A stretch of DNA of 30,340 nucleotides, taken from IMG/VR virus record IMGVR_UViG_3300042507_006967, positions 1 to 30,340 of that record; one strand, given 5' to 3'. The notes under the pieces were generated by a model. That model saw only the letters and a list, made by a program, of their open reading frames with translations, was not told where the DNA came from and did not search any database. Numbering within the stretch: position 1 is the stretch's first letter; every line of letters begins with the position of its first letter. This document shows positions 24,408 through 30,340 of the stretch, in pieces. The position numbers and the translations under genes are program-made. The DNA is from a virus.

Positions 24408-25064
24408 TTAATTTTTACTATAGAGAAACCATGTATTTTCGGTATCTAAATTATTTTCTTCTATATTTTCATATTCCCAATCTTCACCTAGCCATTCCAT
24501 TTGACCTATTATTACAGCACTAAAAGTTTTATCATTAATAAGTTGTATCGGCTGAAATTCAATCAATTTAAAGGGATTATCTTCAGAATAAAGCAACACT
24601 TTTGAAAAATTAAACTCTGTTTTTTCTAATTTATTTTCCAAAGTTATAATCCAATTATTTTCCTCATCATCCTTTTTAATAAATGCTCTACTTGCAGGGT
24701 TTTTGGTAAAAGCATTAGATTCTGAATCATGAGTATCTTTTAAGTCTCCTTTCATATCTTCAAGCAGACATTTGAAAAGAACAAGATAAATAATAGCATC
24801 ATTGATTCTTTCTTCAATTGGTTCTGATGTTGTAGAAGGCATTGAAGGATTTTTACCTATTGCCCCTAAAATTGACATCGCTTGTTTTCCGAAATAAACA
24901 CCCCATTTTTGAAAAGGTGTAAGACCCAATGCTTCTGCATCCTGACTTTTAAAGTTTGAAAGAGCATCGGAATTAGTAGCATAATCTTTGGCTTTTCCAT
25001 ATTGAAGTTCTAAACAAGATTCAAAAAGTTCTTTAAATACTTCATTTTTTCTGTCGTGTGTCAT
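24408..25064 (-). CDS. DUF1599-like nucleotide-modification-associated protein with extra C-terminal domain
   Basis: A 218-residue protein. Residues about 12-105 match the pattern of the phage DUF1599 / nucleotide-modification-associated family: ELQYGKAKDYATNSDALSNF, GLTPFQKWGVYFGKQAMSIL, then EPIEERINDAIIYLVLFKCLLEDM. This is an all-helical fold related to MazG-like NTP pyrophosphohydrolases, with the acidic E-P-I-E-x-R-I-x-D motif expected to sit near the metal site. The C-terminal 100 residues (WIITLENKLEKTEFNFSKV, FKLIEFQPIQL, WYLYSKN-like end) form an acidic beta-type region not usual for the family. It probably acts in nucleotide metabolism or DNA modification, in a gene flanked by structural genes. 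Family assignment moderate, reaction not established. Confidence 0.6.
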   Translation of the reverse strand: MTHDRKNEVFKELFESCLELQYGKAKDYATNSDALSNFKSQDAEALGLTPFQKWGVYFGKQAMSILGAIGKNPSMPSTTSEPIEERINDAIIYLVLFKCLLEDMKGDLKDTHDSESNAFTKNPASRAFIKKDDEENNWIITLENKLEKTEFNFSKVLLYSEDNPFKLIEFQPIQLINDKTFSAVIIGQMEWLGEDWEYENIEENNLDTENTWFLYSKN

Positions 25065-25084
25065 AAATCTTTAAACAAAAAGTG

Positions 25085-25092
25085 GATATATC
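25085..25092 (-). promoter_or_regulatory. GATATATC variant of the late-promoter-like box
   Basis: The minus strand reads GATATATC, one base different from the common octamer, 20 nt upstream of the ATG at 25064. It is the weakest of the boxes by sequence but correctly placed. Confidence 0.45.
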
Positions 25093-25113
25093 TTTATTGT
25101 AATTTACGAAATT

Positions 25114-25416
25114 TTAATTAAAATCTCTCCATTTTTTTGAAAGAGCAAAATTATTATGCCTTTTTATACTCTTTACTGAATCAATGATGTAATTCATTAA
25201 CACTTCCATCAAACTAATAAGAGCCACTCTTTTAGGTTCACTTAATATAGAAGCACTAATAGACCTTAGAAATACATTATTTCTATAATCATAACCTATA
25301 TTCTTTATATCATTCTTTCTTGAAAGAGCATAATCTTTGTATGTAGGTCTAATATCACCATCAGTAATATCTAAATACTTTTCCCAGAACTCGTTATTTG
25401 AAATTTCATCTTTCAT
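25114..25416 (-). CDS. Small protein, unknown
   Basis: A 100-residue protein beginning MKDEISNNEFWEKYLDITDG, followed by a basic region and a hydrophobic helix (EPKRVALISLMEVLMNYIID), then a basic end KRHNNFALSKKWRDFN. There is no known domain and no clear membrane span; the hydrophobic helix is short and carries charges. It has its own GATATATA box 23 nt upstream, so it is transcribed at least partly independently of the baseplate genes before it. Function unknown. Confidence 0.65.
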   Translation of the reverse strand: MKDEISNNEFWEKYLDITDGDIRPTYKDYALSRKNDIKNIGYDYRNNVFLRSISASILSEPKRVALISLMEVLMNYIIDSVKSIKRHNNFALSKKWRDFN

Positions 25417-25439
25417 AGAAATAGATTATTTTACTGATG

Positions 25440-25447
25440 TATATATC
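25440..25447 (-). promoter_or_regulatory. GATATATA late-promoter-like box
   Basis: The minus strand reads GATATATA followed by CATCA, the same continuation as at 7061, 23 nt upstream of the ATG at 25416. It lies 2 nt beyond the stop codon of the gene at 25450-25848. Confidence 0.6.
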
Positions 25448-25449
25448 TT

Positions 25450-25848
25450 TTATTCCTCTTCATCCAAAGAATCTTTGATATTAATATCTGCTAAATTCTC
25501 AATACCATCCTTTTCATCTTCATTTGTTATTTCAATTTCAATAGGAGGAACATGAGATATGATATTTTTACAAATAAATTCATATAACTCAAAAGGTATT
25601 CTGGCTTCCTGTAATGCTTTTGGCTGACCATTTTCATCTATATTATCTTTACCTAACAATCCTTCCAATTCTTCTCTATAATTGGCAGAAATTTGATACA
25701 ATATAGTACGCATAGCAGTTTGTTTTAGCATATCCTCAATGTCTTCAGGTAATATGCCATCTTCAATATTAATACTATTGAGTTTTTCATCATCAAGTTG
25801 CATCCATACACTTGATGGTACATTATTTAGTTCTTCAGTATTTTCCAT
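25450..25848 (-). CDS. Acidic small protein, unknown
   Basis: A 132-residue strongly acidic protein (MENTEELNNVPSSVWMQLDD onward, ending IKDSLDEEE). A helical core at about 35-75 (EDIEDMLKQTAMRTILYQIS, NYREELEGLLGKDN) is followed by a second helix ELYEFICKNIISHV and an acidic tail. No motif was recognised. It is encoded 10 nt downstream of the gene at 25859-26686 and is the last gene of the baseplate operon. Its acidity and position would fit a tail or baseplate assembly factor, which is a guess. Confidence 0.68.
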   Translation of the reverse strand: MENTEELNNVPSSVWMQLDDEKLNSINIEDGILPEDIEDMLKQTAMRTILYQISANYREELEGLLGKDNIDENGQPKALQEARIPFELYEFICKNIISHVPPIEIEITNEDEKDGIENLADINIKDSLDEEE

Positions 25849-25858
25849 ATTTTTTCAA

Positions 25859-26686
25859 TTAAGTTTGTAAAAATCGTATGTAATAAAATTCTGGTCTTGA
25901 ACCCACTTTATCAATAGCATATTCTTGAGAGAGTGCTATGGATAAATCATCTGTTTTTTCAGAAATTTCCATCGTCATAGTATTATATACCATTACAATA
26001 CCAGGAGTTGATTCTTCTACCACTTGCGAACTCGCTATTAAGCAGAGTGAATCTGTATCAAGGTATTCTGATAAAAGTTGATACTTGATTTGTTTATGAT
26101 TCACTACTATATAGTCTTCTTTTATAGAATCTTTAATCTTATCAAATATAAATTGAGATAAGATTATGTGCTTTAATCCTATGTTATTAAGTTCTTTTAA
26201 TGCTGAATCACAAGATGCTAATCTGTAAAGTATTGCATCACCATTTGTATCTTTTGATATGGTAAAATTACCAATATTTTGTTTAATTTGACCATACCCA
26301 CTTGCAGTTATCCTACCCATTTCAGACATTAGAAAAAGAGACTCTTTGTCTAAATCTTCTGATATTTTTTCTTGTAGAAGTTTTATTCCATTTTGTAAAA
26401 GACTTTCTCTTCCGATATCTTTAACTTCATTTTGATTAAAAGTCAAAGTCTTTTCAATCTTTCTCGTTGTAGTTACAACATTATACAAATCTTCTTTTTT
26501 GAAGTTTATGGTATTCTTAAATTTATGCGCAATTATATTCTTTGTATAAATTCTTGCTGAAGTATTATTATCCAAAGAATAATGAGCAATATTTACAAAA
26601 CTACTAGTTATTGGTCGTAATTTGTAAATTTGCCCATTCTTTTCAGAAAAGATTCTTTTTATTTTATGTGCAATTTGTTCAATCAT
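25859..26686 (-). CDS. Unassigned structural-type protein
   Basis: A 275-residue protein with mixed alpha/beta content: YTKNIIAHKFKNTINFKKED, then a long charged helix region (IGRESLLQNGIKLLQEKISE, DLDKESLFLMSEMG), then alternating strands (NNIGLKHIILSQFIFDKIKD, YIVVNHKQIKYQLL, PGIVMVYNTM) and a late RPEFYYIRFL. The order (long helix, 'GxxxIxxS', late strand with P-x-x-Y-x-R) is loosely like HK97-fold coat proteins, but no decisive motif is present and the call is weak. Its ATG overlaps the stop of the glycosyltransferase gene before it (ATGA), so the two are translationally coupled. It might be the modified substrate or a partner of that enzyme. Presence certain, function not known. Confidence 0.62.
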   Translation of the reverse strand: MIEQIAHKIKRIFSEKNGQIYKLRPITSSFVNIAHYSLDNNTSARIYTKNIIAHKFKNTINFKKEDLYNVVTTTRKIEKTLTFNQNEVKDIGRESLLQNGIKLLQEKISEDLDKESLFLMSEMGRITASGYGQIKQNIGNFTISKDTNGDAILYRLASCDSALKELNNIGLKHIILSQFIFDKIKDSIKEDYIVVNHKQIKYQLLSEYLDTDSLCLIASSQVVEESTPGIVMVYNTMTMEISEKTDDLSIALSQEYAIDKVGSRPEFYYIRFLQT

Positions 26687-27924
26687 TCTGATGCAAGGGG
26701 ATCAAATGTATAATTTGCAAAATTTTCTGCCTTTGGTTTTTCTGACCAAAGATTAGCAGACCATCCAAGTTCATCTGACCAAGCATCATCATGAATACCC
26801 AATTCTACAAAACGATTATGTATATCGTTATCATAACGCTGTCTTACAAACCTTACAAGGCGTTGGATTTCTTGTCTTCTATAATTTTGAGTATTATCTC
26901 CACCTGCATTCATCCATTGAATATAACCAAGTTGAGCAATTCTCACAAATTTAGTCTTTAAAAATGTACGAATAATAATCTCATAGTCGTCACATACTCC
27001 AAGCATAGGACTATGCCCATTGATGTCTTTGTAAATATCGGCTCTCCAAGCCCTTATATGATTCGGAACACCTACAATGTGCCTAATTGTTCGAGGATTG
27101 ATATTACAACTTATATGAGTGAGATATGACCTATCTTTATACCAATCAACTTTATATGAACCATAGCCCATTGCAAAACCTTCGCCATAGACTACGCATT
27201 TACCATCCTCTTCATAAATTTCAGTACAATCTGTATAATAAAATCCTGCATCTGGAAATTTCTTATACGCTTGACTTATCCAATCTAAAGCATTTTCAGT
27301 TAATTCATCATCGTGGTCAAGTTCAAGGACAATTTGTCCCTGACAAAGATTTGCAGCATAAAATTTAGTTTCTCCAACTCTACCGCTATTTCTTCTACCT
27401 CTGAATATTTTTATTCTATGGTCTTTACTTGCCATATCTTCAAGCATATTCCATGTTTCATTATTATCATCGGAATCATCATAAATTATCCATTCCCAAT
27501 TATTAAATGTTCCATTTTTGAGAGAATTATAAGGACGTTGGAGTTTTTCTCCAGTTCTGTAAACAGGTGTAAATATGCTGATTAAAGGTACTGAATCCAA
27601 ACGATTGACAGAAGCATTAATAAATACTTTATATGCAGACTCTCCAATTTCAACAGGATTTGCATCTTCACTAAAACTTATCCATCTTCTTCTATCTTCA
27701 TAAGGCAAATTCATAAGACCTTGCCATAAAGAATCATCACCTATTGAAACTATGACTTGTGGTCTGATATCTGCAAATATCTCATAAAGATTGTCATCAT
27801 TAGTAAATCTACGAATATCAAAATCAAGTGGTTCCCAAGCACCAATGTCTCGTGTTTTAATAGAAATAGTCTCTCCTTCTTTTTGAAAGAGAGCTAAAAT
27901 CGGAAGACCTCTTTTAGTATCCAT
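26683..27924 (-). CDS. Family 2 (GT-A) glycosyltransferase with N-terminal extension
   Basis: A 413-residue protein from the ATG at 27924. A longer frame to 28032 would overlap the hub gene by 49 nt and add an unusual basic stretch, so the internal start MDTKRGLPILALFQ is chosen. Residues 1-110 form an N-terminal domain (IRPQVIVSIGDD) typical of glycosyltransferases that first have a GT-B-like or accessory segment. The GT2 domain starts at about 112 (VPLISIFTPVYRTGEKL), with WEWIIYDDSDDN and the metal site ELDHDDEL (D203, D205). Later come FYYTDCTEIYEEDG and GVCDDYEIIIRTFL, the usual catalytic-acid region. The acceptor is unknown. It sits between the baseplate hub and the coupled gene at 25859, so virion-protein glycosylation is a reasonable inference. 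Confidence 0.88.
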   Translation of the reverse strand: MDTKRGLPILALFQKEGETISIKTRDIGAWEPLDFDIRRFTNDDNLYEIFADIRPQVIVSIGDDSLWQGLMNLPYEDRRRWISFSEDANPVEIGESAYKVFINASVNRLDSVPLISIFTPVYRTGEKLQRPYNSLKNGTFNNWEWIIYDDSDDNNETWNMLEDMASKDHRIKIFRGRRNSGRVGETKFYAANLCQGQIVLELDHDDELTENALDWISQAYKKFPDAGFYYTDCTEIYEEDGKCVVYGEGFAMGYGSYKVDWYKDRSYLTHISCNINPRTIRHIVGVPNHIRAWRADIYKDINGHSPMLGVCDDYEIIIRTFLKTKFVRIAQLGYIQWMNAGGDNTQNYRRQEIQRLVRFVRQRYDNDIHNRFVELGIHDDAWSDELGWSANLWSEKPKAENFANYTFDPLASE

Positions 27925-27983
27925 AAGTAATTGAAAAGTGTGTAAATGAATATTATAGATAAATATACAAAATTGTTTTCTAA

Positions 27984-29462
27984 TTAAAAACTTTCTTCTG
28001 ATTGAGGAACTCCCCATTCCCTTCTTGTACAACGATATTTGGCTATCGTTCTACCAAGTTTTAAGTCATAATATAATTTAAAACCTTCAATTAAATAAAA
28101 TCCACTTAAAAATCTATCAACGCTAATAGTTAAATTTGTTATAGGGCTAAGAAAATTTTCTTCGTTATCCTTTATTTCCTTTTCACTCATAAAGTTTTTA
28201 TTATCATTAAAATTATTTAAAACAGTTATCAAAATAGGAATTCTTTCCATTTTTATAACAGCAGGATTCCAAGACCATAAATCAATATCAAGATACATTT
28301 TCTCAAGTTCTTTATTATTAACATAGTTTTGATATTGAGCAAGAGCAAAATTTTGATGTACATTACCACTTGGTAGAGAATATTGAATGCCGTACCAATT
28401 ATTACGCAAATGTTCCTTTTCTATAGTTTCATCTTTTAATCCACGTAATCTAATTTTAGTATCTTCTGTTCCAGGTGTAGCTAAAGGATTAAAAGTAATA
28501 AGATTTTCTTCACCGATAGTTTGTAATGTATGGTCATAAAAATACATCCTTTTACCATATCCTTGAGAATATGATATAGCTGAAGAATTATTAATAAGAT
28601 TGTAGTCTATAATTCTGTTATTAGAATTAGATGTAGATTCAAAATTCGATAATATCAAAGGAGCAGGAGAATTTGGTTGTTCATCTACTGGCATTGCTGG
28701 ATTGAAATCGTCAATAATATCTCTTTCAAATATAATTAAAGCCTCATCAAATTCTTTAGTTTGGTCTAGTTGTTTTTCTACTTCAATATAATTTACATTA
28801 TAAAAAATATCAATAAATACTCTATAAAAAGTGTTTTCATTTTTCCAAGCATGATTTGCTATATGTAAAATAAAATCTTTATAAGATTTCCAATCACATA
28901 TCCATGTCATTTCATCGTTAGTAACATCATCAATATTAGTAGCAAAACCCAATTCTAATTCAGTAGCAACTTTTTTAATAACATCTAATGATGTTCCCTT
29001 AAAAGCCTTGTTTTTTTCAATCCATATTTTTTTTATATTCAATATCCCACTTATTGTAAAAATTGTAAATGTACTTTCATCATTCAAGTTTTCAGTTTCT
29101 ACACGAGTTATGAGATAATCATTTCTAATGGGTTTATATGTGTCATTATGACTTCTGATATAAACCGAAACAATATCCCCATCTTTAGGAATATTTTTTG
29201 ATATGAAAGATTTTCTTGTTATAATAAGTTTAAGATGAATTATTGGTAAAAAATTAGTACAATCTATTTCTAAATTACCAATCTCTTCTTGTAGAAATCT
29301 CGTATTATTAATTAAAATATATGGAAATAATTTACCTAAAAACTTATCACTTTTATAGCCATCTGAATTTTTAAGATCAAGCATTTTTTGCTCTTGATCC
29401 ATATCAATCAGTATTATAGTAGGATTTGATACTGTTCTAATTTTGGTTTTTTCAAAAGCCAT
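27984..29462 (-). CDS. Baseplate hub protein (gp27 / late-control D type)
   Basis: This 492-residue protein has the signature of hub proteins of contractile tails. After an N-terminal beta domain (FLQEEIGNLEIDCTN, IPKDGDIVSVYIR, LITRVETENL) comes the conserved segment KGTSLDVIKKVATELELGF (155-173), then MTWICDWKSYKDFILHIANH and FYRVFIDIFYNVNYIEVE (213-230). These correspond to the helix and strand that follow the first barrel in late-control D/gp27/VgrG-like folds. The C-terminal part, with strands such as NLTISVDRFLSGFYLIEGF, fits the second barrel. The protein would form the trimeric hub carrying the tail spike. The preceding gp53-like gene stops 1 nt before its start. Confidence 0.8.
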   Translation of the reverse strand: MAFEKTKIRTVSNPTIILIDMDQEQKMLDLKNSDGYKSDKFLGKLFPYILINNTRFLQEEIGNLEIDCTNFLPIIHLKLIITRKSFISKNIPKDGDIVSVYIRSHNDTYKPIRNDYLITRVETENLNDESTFTIFTISGILNIKKIWIEKNKAFKGTSLDVIKKVATELELGFATNIDDVTNDEMTWICDWKSYKDFILHIANHAWKNENTFYRVFIDIFYNVNYIEVEKQLDQTKEFDEALIIFERDIIDDFNPAMPVDEQPNSPAPLILSNFESTSNSNNRIIDYNLINNSSAISYSQGYGKRMYFYDHTLQTIGEENLITFNPLATPGTEDTKIRLRGLKDETIEKEHLRNNWYGIQYSLPSGNVHQNFALAQYQNYVNNKELEKMYLDIDLWSWNPAVIKMERIPILITVLNNFNDNKNFMSEKEIKDNEENFLSPITNLTISVDRFLSGFYLIEGFKLYYDLKLGRTIAKYRCTRREWGVPQSEESF

Positions 29463-29463
29463 A

Positions 29464-30078
29464 TTATGAATTCAATTTGTTTTTCAATACTTGACTTATT
29501 AATTCTGCTTTACTAATCGGTTCAGTAGAACATTCAGAAGCATTTCTACCAACACCAGGAGCGAATCTTACTTTGTTATTGATAACTTCAACTTCACCTT
29601 GACCAAATTCGTTAAAATTAGGTGGTAAATTACTTGGAGATGGAGCAAGTGTATCTTTAGATAAATCTTTAAGGAAATTAAATTTATTAGAAAGTTTTTT
29701 AATATTAGAATCAGGTGTTGCAGCTTTATCTGGGTTAACATAACTATTCCTAACATCCGCATCTGAATCGTCACTTGTTGATTTAGGTGTAACTATAAGT
29801 GATGTAAAATTATTAGGGATAAATATAACATCATCTGTATCTAATGTAAATGGATTTGATATTGAATTACTTTTTAATAATTCAATAAAATCACCCATTT
29901 GACCTGTATCCAAAGACAATATGTCTGGTCTCATAATATGATTAAATTCTACAATATATTTTTCGCTAAAATTATAATTACCAATATAGTTCATAGATTG
30001 AGATGTCAAGTCAACAATTTTTTCTTGATTCTTTTCTATTTCTAACTTTTCCTGTAATATTTTAATATTTAAAGGCAT
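29464..30078 (-). CDS. Baseplate wedge protein (gp53-like, LysM-like segment)
   Basis: A 204-residue protein. Residues about 38-92 read SEKYIVEFNHIMRPDILSLD, FIELLKSNSISNPFTLDTDD, VIFIPN, the arrangement seen in gp53-like wedge proteins of T4-type phages and in LysM domains (R-P-D-x-L, then L-x-x-x-N-x-I-x-N-P-F, then I-P). In the baseplate the family joins wedges around the hub. The C-terminal half (95-204) is a Ser/Asp/Asn/Pro-rich linker with a short ordered part (VEVINNKVRFAPGVGRNASE) and a helical end. It lies directly before the hub gene, fitting the assignment. The middle is low complexity and unassigned. Confidence 0.75.
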   Translation of the reverse strand: MPLNIKILQEKLEIEKNQEKIVDLTSQSMNYIGNYNFSEKYIVEFNHIMRPDILSLDTGQMGDFIELLKSNSISNPFTLDTDDVIFIPNNFTSLIVTPKSTSDDSDADVRNSYVNPDKAATPDSNIKKLSNKFNFLKDLSKDTLAPSPSNLPPNFNEFGQGEVEVINNKVRFAPGVGRNASECSTEPISKAELISQVLKNKLNS

Positions 30079-30083
30079 TACTT

Positions 30084-30340
30084 TTATATTTTTGTTTTAA
30101 TGGGCTGAAATAAACCTGTCTTAAAATCATTCTTACTTTTAACCAATTCAAATGGTTTACTTCCAGAAGAATCTACTGATGTTGATCCAAAAGCATTTAA
30201 TGTGGTTAATTCCTTTTGTCTTAAACTCATACCTGAACTATATGTTGAACTTGATTTATTTACATCAACATCCGATTTTTCAGGATAGTAAATTCTACCA
30301 CCACCCCCATTAAATAGAGATTGAATATCACTTGCATCTC
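30084..30340 (-). CDS. C-terminal part of a baseplate-operon protein (5' part outside window)
   Basis: The minus strand is open from the right window edge to a TAA at 30086-30084, giving the last 85 residues of a gene that begins outside the window. The visible end reads DASDIQSLFNGGGGRIYYPE, then Ser/Thr-rich sequence, SGMSLRQKELTTLNAFGSTS, and FQPIKTKI at the C-terminus. It is flexible, with a Gly run, and holds no domain I recognise. The stop lies 5 nt before the gp53-like start, so it shares that operon and is probably another baseplate or tail protein. The frame was read by hand; other frames in this stretch contain stops. Confidence 0.7.
   Translation of the reverse strand, partial: DASDIQSLFNGGGGRIYYPEKSDVDVNKSSSTYSSGMSLRQKELTTLNAFGSTSVDSSGSKPFELVKSKNDFKTGLFQPIKTKI

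Noticed and set aside
25859-26686. Calling this the major capsid protein
   Set aside because: Similarity to HK97-fold proteins is only impressionistic, and T4-like phages keep the capsid gene near the portal and protease, not in the baseplate operon.
27925-28032. 36-residue N-terminal extension of the glycosyltransferase
   Set aside because: It would overlap the hub gene by 49 nt and adds an unusual basic and aromatic stretch, while the internal ATG leaves a normal intergenic leader.

Overview
The window is a densely coding, visibly AT-rich stretch of a tailed-phage genome, most likely a large T4-like myovirus. Four products anchor this. They are a T4 gp20-type portal (19010-20641), a gp4-type head-completion protein (22061-22555), a baseplate hub protein of the gp27/late-control-D type (27984-29462) and a gp53-like baseplate wedge protein with a LysM-like segment (29464-30078). 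Start codons are preceded by A/T-rich leaders with almost no Shine-Dalgarno sequence, which suggests a Bacteroidota host. That host call is an inference. No tRNA, integrase, insertion sequence or CRISPR array was seen, and no gap longer than 300 bases lacks a gene.

Layout, read right to left because nearly everything is on the minus strand. (1) 30340-25450 holds baseplate genes, a family 2 glycosyltransferase and two unassigned genes. (2) 25416-23609 holds a small unknown gene, a nucleotide-modification-associated (DUF1599-like) gene and a beta-rich fibre/appendage candidate, ending at a strong bidirectional terminator. (3) 22618-23560 is an island of three small plus-strand genes. (4) 22555-19010 holds gp4, a second glycosyltransferase, a conserved small structural-type protein and the portal, closed by a terminator. 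(5) 18941-1781 is a block of about 17 kb with thirteen mostly unrecognised genes. (6) 1784-1 holds a SWIM zinc-finger-like protein, a small plus-strand gene, an NAD(P)H-dependent flavoprotein and a truncated gene.

The most interesting part is region 5. Most of its proteins begin with a short aromatic N-terminal segment (pattern F-x2-F/Y) followed by L/I/V/M-N-E or I-A-E. This resembles the capsid-targeting peptide of T4 internal proteins, which the prohead protease cleaves after L/I-x-E. Behind these N-termini lie peptidoglycan-binding domains (six proteins), two different M15 peptidases, transmembrane segments, a long coiled coil and two ankyrin-repeat proteins. I infer a cassette of virion-packaged, probably ejected, proteins that help the phage cross the cell wall or act on the host early in infection. 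This has not been demonstrated.

A second unifying signal is the octamer GATATATA, found 20-33 nt upstream of the first gene of most transcription units on both strands. It looks like a phage-specific late promoter comparable to the T4 TATAAATA box. At two places it follows directly on the T-tract of an intrinsic terminator, which divides the block into separately initiated late operons.
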